A stretch of 64,000 nt of DNA from Devosia sediminis (GCF_016411825.1 NZ_JAEKMH010000001.1:1178001-1242000), one strand, 5' to 3'. Counted from the first letter of the stretch, positions 7,529 to 16,705 are shown. A program made the numbers and translations. Notes: a model not told the origin generated them from the sequence alone.

Positions 7529-7945
7529 ATGACCGCACCGACGGAATTGCTGCACAAACTGCAGATCAAGTCCGGTGCCAAGCTGTGGCTGATCAATGTG
7601 CCGCAGGTACTGGCCGAGGAATTGTCGGCCGGAGCGGAAGTCGAAATCGTGCGGGAGCAGGATGCCTATGACGGCGTGCTCGCCTTTTTCGACAATGCGG
7701 CAGAGGTGGCCGCGCTGGTGCCGCGCATTCTCAAGGAGATGCCGCCCGATGGTCTGCTCTGGGTGGCCTATCGCAAGGGTCCGGATGCAAAGGCCGCCGG
7801 GCTCAACCGCGACAGTGGCTGGGATGCCCTAGACGCCGCCGGCTGGCGGCCGGTGCGACAGGTGGCCATCGATGAGGAATGGTCGGGACTGCGATTCCGT
7901 CCGCGTGAGCTGGTGAAGGCGAAAGAGGGTAGCCAGTTCGGGTGA
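7529..7945 (+). CDS. DUF3052-like hypothetical protein
   Basis: A 138-residue soluble protein with the pattern TELLHKLQIKSGAKLWLINVP near the N-terminus, a middle block GVLAFFDNAAEVAALVPRIL and LLWVAYRKG, then WRPVRQVAIDEEWSGLRFRP. This resembles DUF3052, a family of unknown function. No catalytic motif or signal peptide is visible. It diverges from rpmG and is followed by repeat-rich DNA. The family assignment is from memory of the pattern and is moderately secure; no role can be given. Confidence 0.7.
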   Translation: MTAPTELLHKLQIKSGAKLWLINVPQVLAEELSAGAEVEIVREQDAYDGVLAFFDNAAEVAALVPRILKEMPPDGLLWVAYRKGPDAKAAGLNRDSGWDALDAAGWRPVRQVAIDEEWSGLRFRPRELVKAKEGSQFG

Positions 7946-7962
7946 CCGTGCGCCACCGAATA

Positions 7963-8020
7963 GACCCCCTCATCCGCCCTTCGGGCACCTTCTCCCACGA
8001 GGGGAGAAGGGAAAGTGCGA
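7963..8020. repeat. Interspersed palindromic repeat (ccccctcatccgcccttcggg type)
   Basis: The pattern ccctcatccgccctTCGGGcaccttctccc..gaggggagaagg recurs at 12786-12918, 16706-16852 and 27668-27798. It contains the imperfect hairpin ccttctccc/gggagaagg. It is a dispersed intergenic element found only between genes in this window and contains no credible reading frame. Confidence 0.75.
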
Positions 8021-8083
8021 CGGCTGCCTACCTGGAAGCGCAACTCCCGCCACTCGAGCGCAGCTCTCATGGCCTTCGGCGCT

Positions 8084-8108
8084 CCGATTGATCCACTGGA
8101 TCAATCGG
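8084..8108. repeat. 25-nt perfect palindrome, copy 1
   Basis: ccgattgatcca-c-tggatcaatcgg: a perfect 12+1+12 palindrome. It is followed by a TTCGGGACGGG tract. A second copy lies exactly 80 bases downstream (8164-8188), with similar flanks, so the whole ~80-base unit is a direct repeat. Confidence 0.85.
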
Positions 8109-8163
8109 CCCTTCGGGACGGGCTGCCCGCCCTGCGAGCATAGCTCTTCGGGCCTTCGGACCT

Positions 8164-8188
8164 CGAATTGATCCACTGGATCAATTCG
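8164..8188. repeat. 25-nt perfect palindrome, copy 2, overlapping the DUF983 gene end
   Basis: cgaattgatcca-c-tggatcaattcg: again a perfect 12+1+12 palindrome, with compensating changes relative to copy 1 that preserve the pairing. The stop codon of the DUF983 gene (8181-8183) lies within it. Confidence 0.85.
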
Positions 8189-8579
8189 CGCTGCGCGACG
8201 GTCCGAAGCCATACATCCGGTTGGCCCATTGGAGGCCGATGATGGCGCCCTTGATGGAGGGGAGCATGGCCAGCGGGAGCACGATGGCCAGGGGCACCAT
8301 GGTCACTACATAGGTGATGGGCTGGACGTGGTAGGTCATGTCCAGGTGCAGCATCAGGAAGACGATGATGTGGCCCACGATCGTGATGGCGATATAGGGT
8401 GGGAAATCGTCGGCGCGGTGATGATTGAGCTCCTCACCGCAGACATTGCACTGGTCGGCGGCCTTGAGATAGGCGCGGAACATCTTGCCCTGGCCGCAAT
8501 GCGGGCAGCGGCAGAGAGCGCCGCGCCACATGGCCTGGCCGACGGAACGCTGTTCGAGAGTACGGGTCTGATCTTGCAT
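8181..8579 (-). CDS. DUF983 family membrane protein with zinc ribbon
   Basis: A 132-residue protein. The N-terminus bears a zinc-ribbon-like pair, CPHC (residues 25-28) and CNVC (44-47), followed by two hydrophobic helices (about 63-82 and 86-106), the arrangement typical of DUF983. The family is common beside rnr in Alphaproteobacteria, but its role is unknown. The ATG is 3 bases after the rnr stop, so it is translated from the rnr message. Its last residues (GPSRSAN) and stop are encoded by a palindromic repeat, suggesting that the original C-terminus was replaced. Confidence 0.87.
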   Translation of the reverse strand: MQDQTRTLEQRSVGQAMWRGALCRCPHCGQGKMFRAYLKAADQCNVCGEELNHHRADDFPPYIAITIVGHIIVFLMLHLDMTYHVQPITYVVTMVPLAIVLPLAMLPSIKGAIIGLQWANRMYGFGPSRSAN

Positions 8580-8582
8580 CAG

Positions 8583-10916
8583 TTACCTCTTTCTCCGGCC
8601 TGCACCTTTGGACGATCGGGGGCCGAAGCTCTTAGATGGCCCCTTGCGGAGCCGCTTGCCAGATGGCGGATTGCCGCGCTTGCCTTCCGAGAGGAGTTCA
8701 AAGCGTAACGCGCCGGCGACGGGTGCTGCTTCGAGCAGCCGGACCTCAACGCGGTCGCCCAGGGTAAAGGTTTCACCGGTGCGCTCACCGATCATCGCCT
8801 GCCGCTCCTCGACGAAGCGATAATAGTCCTGCCCCAGCGTCGAAGCCGGAATGAAGCCATCGGCGCCGGTTTCGAGCAGGCGGATGAATAGGCCGGATCG
8901 GGTGATGCCCGAGACACGCCCCATGAAGCGCGCGCCGATGCGTTCCGAGAGGAACTGGGCCAGGAGCCGATCTGAAGTTTCGCGCTCCGCCAGCATGGCC
9001 CGGCGCTCGGTGGCCGAGATATGCTGGGCAATTCCGGGGAGCTTGGCCGCTTCCTGGTCGGTGAGGCCGTCGTCGCCAAGACCCAGGGCCCGGACAAGCG
9101 CGCGATGCACGATGAGGTCGGCATAGCGGCGGATGGGCGAGGTGAAATGGGCGTAGCGATCGAGGTTGAGGCCGAAATGGCCGTAGTTCTCGGCAGCGTA
9201 TTCGGCCTGGGCCTGGGAGCGCAGCACCATCTCGCTGACTTGCTCTATGTTACCCGCCTTGCGCGCCTGGCCGAGAATGCCGTTGAAATCGGACGCGCGG
9301 ACGCTGTCGGACTTCTTCACGGCGATGTCGAGCGAACCGAGGAATTCCCGCAGGGCCTGGAGCTTTTCGGAACTGGGCTCGTCGTGGACGCGATAGAGCA
9401 GTTCGCTGCGCTTCTGTTCCAGCGTTTCGGCGGCCGCGACATTGGCCGCGATCATCATCTCCTCGATGAGACGATGGGCGTCGAGGCGCTCCGGAATGTG
9501 GATGTCGCGGACCATGCCCTTGTCATCGAGCAGGATCTTGCGCTCCGGCAGGTCGAGATCGAGCGGCCCCCTGATGTCGCGGGCGCGCGCCATGGCGTCA
9601 TAGGCGTCCCACAGGGGCCTGAGGATCGGGTCGAGCAGGGGGCCGGTCTGGTCGTCGGCATTGCCGTCGATGGCGGCCTGCGCCTGCTGGTAACTGAGTT
9701 TCGCGGCCGAGCGCATCAGGATGCGATGGAAGCTGTGGCTCTTCTTGCGGCCATCGGCGCCCAGCACCATGCGCACGGCAAGGGCCGCCCGCGGCACGCC
9801 TTCCTTCAATGAGCACAGCTCGTTGGAGATGCGCTCGGGCAGCATGGGCACGACGCGGTCCGGGAAATAGACCGAATTGCCGCGGATATAGGCTTCGCGG
9901 TCGAGAGCCGAGCCGGGGCGCACATAGGCGGCGACGTCGGCAATGGCGACGGTGACGACGAAGCCACCCTTGTTGGCAGGGTCCTCGTCGGGCGCGGCGT
10001 GGACGGCGTCGTCGTGGTCCTTGGCGTCGGCCGGGTCGATGGTGATCAGCGGCAGGTCGCGCCAGTCCTCGCGACCCTTGAGAGTCGCTTCCTTGGCCTC
10101 TTCGGCTTCGCGAATGACGCTTTGCGGGAAGACATGCGGGATTTCGAGATTGTGGATGGCAATCAGCGAAACCGCGCCCTCGGAATTCGGGTTGCCGATG
10201 ACTTTTGTCACCTTGGCGCGCGGAATCATCAGCCGGCCGGAGAACTTCACCTCGACCTCGACGAGATCGCCGTCGGCAGCATCGCCCAGGTCGCCCAGAG
10301 CGATGCGCATTTCCTTCTGCTTGCGGTCGACGGGCACGAGCCGCGCGCCCTCATTGTCCGTGCGGACAATGCCGATATGGGCGCGGCGGGGCTTGTCGAG
10401 CACCTTCATCGGCTTGGCGGTGTAATGGGGAATGGCGTCCTCGCCGGCATCGATGCGGGCAAGGATGCGGTCGCCAGGCGCGGGAACGACACGCGTATGG
10501 GGCCCAGTGAGCACGCGCACGCGAGGCATTTCGCCCTCTTCCGGGTTCCACTGGGCCGGGAAGGCGTGGAGGTTGTCGGGGTCGGCGTCGGTGGGGATGT
10601 CGAGCACGGTGACATGGGGCAGGGCGGCGGTGCGCCGGAGCGCCTTGCGGGTGCGCGTGATGACGCCCTCGCCCTCGAGGTCGGCCAGCATGGCCTTGAA
10701 CGGCCGCCGCAGGTCACCACGAATGCCGAACACCTTCGCCAGGTCGCGCTTGCCCTTGATGTCATCTTCCTGCGCCAAGGCTTCGAGCAATTGCTCGCGC
10801 GAGGGGAGGCGATCGGCGACGGGCAGCCGCGGACGCTTGGGTCCGGATGTGTTTTTGGGTTTTGGAGTTTTGACCATGTATTCTTGTTCTTGCGTGTTGC
10901 CCAATATGTAGGTCAT
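8583..10916 (-). CDS. rnr: Ribonuclease R
   Basis: A 777-residue 3'-to-5' exoribonuclease of the RNase II/RNB superfamily that degrades structured RNA. An N-terminal winged-helix region (about 35-100) precedes cold-shock-type domains. The catalytic acidic motif is DPADAKDHDDA (294-304), followed by the RNB block FTSPIRRYADLIVHRAL near 605-622, an S1 domain near 680-755 and a basic tail. The first ATG (10916) lacks a clear ribosome-binding site; an internal ATG at 10877 (Met14, starting MVKTPKP) is an equally likely start. The DUF983 gene follows 3 bases later. Length agrees with alphaproteobacterial RNase R. Confidence 0.96.
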   Translation of the reverse strand: MTYILGNTQEQEYMVKTPKPKNTSGPKRPRLPVADRLPSREQLLEALAQEDDIKGKRDLAKVFGIRGDLRRPFKAMLADLEGEGVITRTRKALRRTAALPHVTVLDIPTDADPDNLHAFPAQWNPEEGEMPRVRVLTGPHTRVVPAPGDRILARIDAGEDAIPHYTAKPMKVLDKPRRAHIGIVRTDNEGARLVPVDRKQKEMRIALGDLGDAADGDLVEVEVKFSGRLMIPRAKVTKVIGNPNSEGAVSLIAIHNLEIPHVFPQSVIREAEEAKEATLKGREDWRDLPLITIDPADAKDHDDAVHAAPDEDPANKGGFVVTVAIADVAAYVRPGSALDREAYIRGNSVYFPDRVVPMLPERISNELCSLKEGVPRAALAVRMVLGADGRKKSHSFHRILMRSAAKLSYQQAQAAIDGNADDQTGPLLDPILRPLWDAYDAMARARDIRGPLDLDLPERKILLDDKGMVRDIHIPERLDAHRLIEEMMIAANVAAAETLEQKRSELLYRVHDEPSSEKLQALREFLGSLDIAVKKSDSVRASDFNGILGQARKAGNIEQVSEMVLRSQAQAEYAAENYGHFGLNLDRYAHFTSPIRRYADLIVHRALVRALGLGDDGLTDQEAAKLPGIAQHISATERRAMLAERETSDRLLAQFLSERIGARFMGRVSGITRSGLFIRLLETGADGFIPASTLGQDYYRFVEERQAMIGERTGETFTLGDRVEVRLLEAAPVAGALRFELLSEGKRGNPPSGKRLRKGPSKSFGPRSSKGAGRRKR

Positions 10917-11036
10917 CGCCGTGCGATTGCCAAACCTGGGCCATCACAGGATGGTGCGCAATTCTCGCGTCCCTCTTGTGACGGGGCAGGATGAGAGGCT
11001 ATCCCTTGGCAAATGAAGCAAGGAGGGGCCGCGTTC

Positions 11037-11642
11037 ATGCCCGCCGATATTCTGCCGCTGATCCTGGCCCTGGCGCTGGGCTACCTGTCGGGATCGATTC
11101 CCTTTGGCCTGATCCTTACCGGTGCGGCGGGGCTGGGCGATATCCGCTCCATCGGTTCGGGCAATATCGGCGCCACCAACGTGCTGCGCACCGGCAACAA
11201 GAAGGTAGCGGCGGCGACGCTGGTGCTCGACGCACTCAAGGCGGTGTTGCCCATCCTCGTAGCGCGCTATTTCTGGGGCGAGGACGCCGCTCGGCTCGCG
11301 GCGATCGGCGCCTTCCTCGGTCATTGCTTCCCGGTCTGGCTCGGCTTCAAGGGTGGCAAGGGCGTGGCCGTCATGATCGGCTCGACGCTGGCCCTGAGCT
11401 GGCCGGTGGGGCTCATCTTCTGCGCCGTGTGGCTGCTGATTGCCTTTACCCGCAAGATGAGCTCGCTGGCGGCACTCACCGCGGCGGCGACCGCCCCGAT
11501 CTTTGCCTATGTGTTCGATGGTGAGCGGCTGGCTCTCGTGGTTGCGGGCCTGGCGCTGCTGCTGTTCTTCCAGCACCGGGAAAATATCGGGCGCCTGCTC
11601 AAGGGGACCGAACCCACTATCGGCGGCAGCAAGAAAGCCTGA
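11037..11642 (+). CDS. plsY: Glycerol-3-phosphate acyltransferase PlsY
   Basis: A 201-residue integral membrane enzyme that acylates glycerol-3-phosphate from acyl-phosphate, the first step of phospholipid synthesis. All three PlsY motifs are visible: [28 protein letters not shown] and [18 protein letters not shown]. Five hydrophobic helices fit the family. I chose the ATG at 11037 because a strong Shine-Dalgarno (aaggagg, 11020-11026) precedes it by 10 bases; an upstream in-frame ATG at 11013 lies on the other side of that signal. dprA follows 2 bases after the stop. Confidence 0.95.
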   Translation: MPADILPLILALALGYLSGSIPFGLILTGAAGLGDIRSIGSGNIGATNVLRTGNKKVAAATLVLDALKAVLPILVARYFWGEDAARLAAIGAFLGHCFPVWLGFKGGKGVAVMIGSTLALSWPVGLIFCAVWLLIAFTRKMSSLAALTAAATAPIFAYVFDGERLALVVAGLALLLFFQHRENIGRLLKGTEPTIGGSKKA

Positions 11643-11644
11643 CG

Positions 11645-12772
11645 ATGAACCAGGGCCGGGTGACCACGACGTTCACATCGGCCCAACGCATCGCCTGGCT
11701 GCGGTTGATCCGCACCGAGTCGATCGGCCCCGTCACCTTTCACCAGTTGCTGCATCGCTTCGGCTCGGCTGAGGCGGCGCTCGAAGCCCTGCCGGACCTG
11801 AGCCGCAGGGCCGGGCGCGCAATCGTGCCCATCAGCCAGGCCCGCGCCGAAGACGAGGTCGCCGGGCTCACCAGATTCGGCGCCCGGCTGGTGGCGGAGG
11901 TGGAGCCGGACTATCCCGCCCATCTCCTCCATATCCCGGGCGCGCCGCCATTACTGACCATGGCCGGCGGCGAGCGACTGGACTGGAAGCGAACCGTGGG
12001 CATTGTCGGTGCGCGTAATGCCTCGACGGCGGGGATCAAGTTGACGCGCATGCTGGCGGCAGACTTGGGCGAACGGGGTTACACGGTCGTCTCCGGGCTG
12101 GCGCGGGGCATCGACACGGCAGCGCATCGCGCAAGCCTTGGCACGGGCACGATCGCCGTGCTGGCCGGAGGGTTCGACCGGATCTATCCTGACGAAAACA
12201 TCCCGCTGGCCCACGATATCCTTGACCAGGGCGGAGCATTGCTCACCGAAATGCCGCTGGGCTGGGAGCCGCGGGCGCGGGATTTCCCCCGCCGTAACCG
12301 ACTGGTTTCGGGTCTGTCGCTGGGGATCGTGGTGGTGGAGGCGGCCAAACGCTCTGGGTCGCTGATCACCGCACGGCTGGCGCTGGAGCAGAATCGCGAC
12401 GTCTTTGCCGTGCCCGGATCGCCGCTCGATCCGCGCGCCGAGGGCGGCAATCACCTGATCCAGCAGGGCGCGCGCCTGGTCACCAATGCCGAGGATATCA
12501 TCGAGGTGATCGGCAGCGCCGACCCGTCGCGCAGCGCGCTGTTCGACCCCGAATGGCGGCCCGAGGGCGAACCTGTCGGCGACGCCGAGCCAGCGGCGGA
12601 CGACCGGGCGAAGGTGCTGGAGGCGCTGAGTTCGACGCCGGTGGAAGTGGATGAACTCATCGCCCAGACCGGCATCGCGCCGCATGTGATGCAGGTGCTG
12701 CTGCTGGAGCTCGATCTGGGTGGGCAGGTGGAGTGGTCCAGCGGGCAGCTTGTGGCACTGCGGCATTCTTAG
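11645..12772 (+). CDS. dprA: DNA-processing protein DprA
   Basis: A 375-residue protein with an N-terminal helical (SAM-like) region, a central Rossmann-like DNA-processing domain and a C-terminal winged-helix domain (about 310-375). Signature segments are VGIVGARNASTAG, VSGLARGIDTAAHRASL, VLAGGFDRIYPDEN, PRRNRLVSGLSLG and EAAKRSGSLITARLALEQ. DprA binds single-stranded DNA and loads RecA in natural transformation, but is also kept in many non-competent species. It is immediately downstream of plsY, the usual alphaproteobacterial pairing, and is followed by a repeat region. Confidence 0.95.
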   Translation: MNQGRVTTTFTSAQRIAWLRLIRTESIGPVTFHQLLHRFGSAEAALEALPDLSRRAGRAIVPISQARAEDEVAGLTRFGARLVAEVEPDYPAHLLHIPGAPPLLTMAGGERLDWKRTVGIVGARNASTAGIKLTRMLAADLGERGYTVVSGLARGIDTAAHRASLGTGTIAVLAGGFDRIYPDENIPLAHDILDQGGALLTEMPLGWEPRARDFPRRNRLVSGLSLGIVVVEAAKRSGSLITARLALEQNRDVFAVPGSPLDPRAEGGNHLIQQGARLVTNAEDIIEVIGSADPSRSALFDPEWRPEGEPVGDAEPAADDRAKVLEALSSTPVEVDELIAQTGIAPHVMQVLLLELDLGGQVEWSSGQLVALRHS

Positions 12773-12785
12773 CCAATTGCGAAAA

Positions 12786-12918
12786 ACCCCTCACCCGTCT
12801 CGGCCTTTGGCCGATCCACCCTCTCCCGCAAGGGGAGAGGGGGAGCCGGTGGTCGTTCAAACTCGGTGCGCCCTTCTCCCCTTGCGGGAGAAGGTGCCCG
12901 AAGGGCGGATGAGGGGTG
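12786..12918. repeat. Paired inverted interspersed palindromic repeats
   Basis: Two head-to-head copies of the ccctcaccc..ttctcccgcaaggggaga element fill the gap between dprA and murB. The second copy (ccttctccccttgcgggagaaggtgcccgaagggcggatgagggg) is nearly the reverse complement of the first. As these sit between convergent genes they may double as a transcription end. Confidence 0.75.
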
Positions 12919-12921
12919 CGC

Positions 12922-13941
12922 TCACAAAAAAATCGGTTCTTCGTGGAGCTGCACGGCGAAGCGGTTGCGAACCGTCGCCTTGACGTGAGCAGCCAGTGCA
13001 GCAACGTCGCTCTGCGTGGCGCCGCCATGGTTGACCACGACCAGCGCGTGGCGCTCGGACATGCCGACCCGCCCCATTTGAAAGCCCTTCAGGCCGCTCT
13101 TTTCGATCAGCCAGCCGGCCGAGAGTTTGGTTTGGCCATCGGGCTGGGGATAGTTCGGGGCTTCTGGGAATTCGGCGAGGACCGGCGCGGCATCGGCAAC
13201 CGGCAGGATCGGGTTCTGGAAAAACGAGCCGGCATTGGGATTGACCCGCCAGTCCGGCAGCTTGCTCTGGCGCAGGGCGATGACCCGGTCCATGACCATG
13301 CGGGGCGACAGGCCCGGCGTGTCGGCGAGATCGGTGAGGCCGGCGAAGCGCAGGTTGGGCTGCCAGGCTTTTGGCAGGGCCAGGCGGATGGCGAGGACGA
13401 CGTAGCGATCGGGCGCATGCTTGAAGGCGCTGTCGCGATAGGCGAAGGCGCAGGCGGCGCGGTCGAAGGTGACTGTCTGGCTCGTCTCGCGGTCATAGGC
13501 GTCGAGGGAGAGGAAGAAGTCGGCCAGTTCGGCGCCATAGGCCCCGATGTTCTGCACCGGTGCGGCGCCCGCCGTGCCGGGGATCAGCGCCAGGTTCTCG
13601 ATGCCGCCAAGGCCCTGGTCCACGGTCCAGGCCACAAGATTGTGCCAGGTTTCCCCCGCCGCGGCTTCCACGAGCACATGATCGGATGATTCATCGATGA
13701 TCCTGCGGCCGGACAGCGCAACGAGGGCGGTGATGCCGTCGAAATCTTCGGCGAGGACCACATTGCTGCCGCCACCCAATACCCGGACCGGCACGCCTTC
13801 GCCCGCAGCATGCGCGAACAGGGCCGGCAGTGTTCCGGGCGCCGTCACGGTGAGCCCGAAGCGCGAACGGGCGCGCAGGGCGAGCGTGTTGCGGGCCGAA
13901 AGGTCGAAATCGGGAATCAGCAGCGAGGCAATATCGGTCAT
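12922..13941 (-). CDS. murB: UDP-N-acetylmuramate dehydrogenase, E. coli-like type I
   Basis: A 339-residue FAD enzyme that reduces UDP-GlcNAc-enolpyruvate to UDP-MurNAc in peptidoglycan synthesis. FAD-binding segments VRVLGGGSNVVLAEDFDG and ALIPGTAGAAPVQNIGAYG are visible. The active-site arginine lies in AYRDSAFKHAP, the catalytic serine in NPNAGSFFQNP, and the C-terminal acid in LHEEPIF. The length, the YRDSxFKH block and the C-terminal AGWLIEKSGLKG pattern match E. coli MurB (type I), whereas rhizobial MurB in the division cluster is usually the shorter type II. The ATG at 13941 starts the conserved region. It is isolated, convergent with dprA and divergent from topA. Confidence 0.93.
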   Translation of the reverse strand: MTDIASLLIPDFDLSARNTLALRARSRFGLTVTAPGTLPALFAHAAGEGVPVRVLGGGSNVVLAEDFDGITALVALSGRRIIDESSDHVLVEAAAGETWHNLVAWTVDQGLGGIENLALIPGTAGAAPVQNIGAYGAELADFFLSLDAYDRETSQTVTFDRAACAFAYRDSAFKHAPDRYVVLAIRLALPKAWQPNLRFAGLTDLADTPGLSPRMVMDRVIALRQSKLPDWRVNPNAGSFFQNPILPVADAAPVLAEFPEAPNYPQPDGQTKLSAGWLIEKSGLKGFQMGRVGMSERHALVVVNHGGATQSDVAALAAHVKATVRNRFAVQLHEEPIFL

Positions 13942-14001
13942 GGCGGGCCATAAACACCATTGTTCCGGGCGGTTCGGCAAGCCTGCCATTCCGTCGCCCC
14001 G

Positions 14002-14030
14002 TTGACACCGCCCCCCGGCTTCACCATGTT
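14002..14030 (+). promoter_or_regulatory. Possible topA promoter
   Basis: Perfect TTGACA at 14002-14007, then a 17-base spacer to CATGTT at 14025-14030, about 40 bases before the topA start. The -10 is poor, so the call is tentative. Confidence 0.35.
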
Positions 14031-14068
14031 GCGCGCTCTTTGAATACTGTTGCGGAACGGAACCCGGC

Positions 14069-16693
14069 ATGAAGGTCGTCGTCGTTGAAAGTCCGGCTAA
14101 AGCCAAGACAATCAACAAATATCTGGGCAAGGACTACGAGGTCCTGGCCAGCTTCGGCCATATCCGCGATCTGCCGGCCAAAGATGGTTCGGTCCGTCCG
14201 GACGAAGATTTCGCCATGTCCTGGGAAGTCGATACGGCAGCCAAAAAGCGCGTCGCCGACATCGCCGCCGCCCTCAAGGGCGCCGATGGACTGATCCTCG
14301 CCACCGACCCTGATCGCGAAGGCGAGGCGATTTCCTGGCATATCCTCGATGTCCTCCGCGCCAAGAAGGCGCTGAAGAAGGACGTTCCAGTGCAGCGCGT
14401 GGTGTTCAACGCCATTACCAAGGACGCGGTCACCGCGGCCATGGCCAAGCCGCGCGACATCGATATGCCGTTGGTGGACGCTTATCTCGCGCGCCGGGCC
14501 CTCGACTATCTGGTCGGTTTCACCCTGTCCCCCATTCTCTGGCGCAAGTTGCCGGGGTCGCGTTCGGCGGGCCGCGTGCAGTCGGTGGCGCTGCGCCTGG
14601 TCTCGGAGCGCGAAGCCGAAATCGAACGGTTCAAGCCGGACGAATATTGGTCGGTCGAGGCGCAATTGGCGCAAGGCGGCAAGAGCTTCCTCGCCCGCCT
14701 CTTTTCCGTGGACGGCAAGAAGACCGACAAGCTCGACATCAAGACCGGCGACGATGCCGCAGCGCTTAAGAAGCTGATCGAGGCCGGCCAGTTCAACGTC
14801 TCGAACGTCGAAAAGAAGCCGACCAAGCGCAATCCCTATGCGCCGTTCACGACGTCGAGCCTGCAGCAGGACGCGTCCTCGCGCCTCGGCCTCTCGCCCA
14901 ACCGCACCATGCAGATCGCCCAGCGGCTCTACGAGGACGGGCTTATCACCTATATGCGTACCGACGCGGTGCAGATGGCGCCCGAAGGGATCGCCATGGC
15001 TCGCTCGGTGATCGGGAAATATTTCGGCGCGGAATACCTGCCGGAAAAGGCGCGCATCTACCAGACCAAGGCCAAGAACGCGCAGGAAGCGCACGAGGCC
15101 ATCCGCCCCACCGATATGTTCAAGCGGCCCGAGCAGTTGAGCCTCGATGCCGACCAGCAGAAGCTCTACGGGCTGATCTGGAAGCGCACGCTGGCCAGCC
15201 AGATGGCTTCGGCCGAGATCGATCGCACCACGGTGGATATCGCCGTCAACGTGCCGGGGCGTGCCGTGAGCCTCCGGGCCACCGGCTCGGTCGTCACTTT
15301 CCCGGGCTTTCTCACCCTCTATGGCGTCGAAGCCAAGACGGATGGCGAGGAGGATGACGAGGACGGTCGCGAACTGCCGCCGCTCAAGGTCGGCGACAAG
15401 CCGGACCTCAAAAAGGTCGAGATCGAGCAGCATTTCACCCAGCCGCCGGCCCGCTATTCGGAAGCGAGCCTGATCAAGAAGATGGAAGAGCTCGGCATCG
15501 GACGGCCGTCCACCTATGCGGCGACGCTGACGACGCTCAAGGATCGCAACTACGTCAAGCTCGAGGGTAAGGCGCTGCATCCGGAAGATCGCGGCCGGAT
15601 CGTCACCTCATTCCTCGAGAGCTTCTTCGCGCGCTATGTCGAATATGGCTTTACGGCGCATCTCGAAGAACAGCTCGACCAGGTCTCGGCCGGCGAGCTC
15701 GACTACAAGGTGCTGCTGCGCGACTTCTGGAAGGATTTCACGGCCGCGACCGAGGAAATCAAGGATCTGCGCGTCTCGGAAGTGCTCGACGCACTCAACG
15801 ACATGCTGGCCGATCACATCTTCCCGGCCAAGGCGGATGGCTCCGACCCGCGCAAGTGTCCGACCTGCGGCACCGGCACGCTTTCGCTGAAACTGGGCAA
15901 GTTCGGCGCCTTTATCGGCTGTTCGAACTATCCCGAATGCAAGCACACGATGCAGCTCTCGGACGCGGCCACCGGCCAGTCCTCCGAGGCTGCCGCCGGC
16001 GACGGCGTGCTCGGCACCGATCCGGATACGGGCGAGGAAGTGCATCTCAAGTCCGGCCGTTTCGGCCCCTATGTGCAGCTCGGCGAGGGCAAGGAGCCCA
16101 AGCGCTCGTCGCTGCCCAAGGGCTGGGAGCCGGCTTCGCTGACACTGGAAAAGGCGCTGCAACTGTTGTCGCTGCCGCGGGAAGTGGGCCTCCATCCGGA
16201 GACCGGCCTGCCGATTTCGGCAGGTCTCGGGCGATATGGACCCTTCGTGCTGCATGACGGCAAATACGCCAACCTTCCCGACGTGGAAGAGGTGTTCACG
16301 GTCGGCCTCAACCGTGCCGTGGACCTCATCGCCCAGAAGGCAGCGGGCGGTTTCCAGCGCACCAGTGCCTCGGCCATCAAGACCTTCGAGCATGATGGCG
16401 GGCCGATCAAGATCGCCGTCGGCCGGTTCGGCCCCTATGCCAATCAGGGCAAGGTGTTCGCCAACATTCCCAAGGACATCAAGCCCGAGGACGTCACCCT
16501 CGAACAGGCCATTGCCCTGATCGCGGCCAAGATCGAGGCTGGTGGCGGCAAAAAGAAAGCTCCGGCCAAGAAGGCTGCGGCGAAGAAGGCACCGGCGAAA
16601 GCTGCGACGGCCAAAAAGCCCGCAGCCAACAAGCCGGCCGCCAAGAAGGCCACGACCAAGAAGCCTGCCGATTCGGAAGACGTGCCGTTCTAG
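14069..16693 (+). CDS. topA: DNA topoisomerase I
   Basis: An 874-residue type IA topoisomerase that relaxes negative supercoils. The Toprim domain starts at VVESPAKAKTI (Glu7) and continues to ATDPDREGEAISWH; the catalytic tyrosine is Tyr295 in GLITYMRTDAVQ. One four-cysteine zinc finger is present (CPTCG from residue 597, then CSNYPEC), followed by cysteine-less repeats of the form SGRFGPYVQLG, GRYGPFVLHDG and GRFGPYANQG. The protein ends in a Lys/Ala/Pro-rich histone-H1-like tail of about 50 residues (K-K-A-P-A-K repeats) that should bind DNA non-specifically. It stands alone here, although in many relatives it is adjacent to dprA and rnr. Confidence 0.97.
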   Translation: MKVVVVESPAKAKTINKYLGKDYEVLASFGHIRDLPAKDGSVRPDEDFAMSWEVDTAAKKRVADIAAALKGADGLILATDPDREGEAISWHILDVLRAKKALKKDVPVQRVVFNAITKDAVTAAMAKPRDIDMPLVDAYLARRALDYLVGFTLSPILWRKLPGSRSAGRVQSVALRLVSEREAEIERFKPDEYWSVEAQLAQGGKSFLARLFSVDGKKTDKLDIKTGDDAAALKKLIEAGQFNVSNVEKKPTKRNPYAPFTTSSLQQDASSRLGLSPNRTMQIAQRLYEDGLITYMRTDAVQMAPEGIAMARSVIGKYFGAEYLPEKARIYQTKAKNAQEAHEAIRPTDMFKRPEQLSLDADQQKLYGLIWKRTLASQMASAEIDRTTVDIAVNVPGRAVSLRATGSVVTFPGFLTLYGVEAKTDGEEDDEDGRELPPLKVGDKPDLKKVEIEQHFTQPPARYSEASLIKKMEELGIGRPSTYAATLTTLKDRNYVKLEGKALHPEDRGRIVTSFLESFFARYVEYGFTAHLEEQLDQVSAGELDYKVLLRDFWKDFTAATEEIKDLRVSEVLDALNDMLADHIFPAKADGSDPRKCPTCGTGTLSLKLGKFGAFIGCSNYPECKHTMQLSDAATGQSSEAAAGDGVLGTDPDTGEEVHLKSGRFGPYVQLGEGKEPKRSSLPKGWEPASLTLEKALQLLSLPREVGLHPETGLPISAGLGRYGPFVLHDGKYANLPDVEEVFTVGLNRAVDLIAQKAAGGFQRTSASAIKTFEHDGGPIKIAVGRFGPYANQGKVFANIPKDIKPEDVTLEQAIALIAAKIEAGGGKKKAPAKKAAAKKAPAKAATAKKPAANKPAAKKATTKKPADSEDVPF

Positions 16694-16705
16694 CGAACAC
16701 GCGTC

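Noticed and set aside
14021..15580. 519-codon minus-strand frame opposite topA
   Set aside because: Antisense shadow of the topoisomerase core; no recognisable domain and no ribosome-binding site seen.
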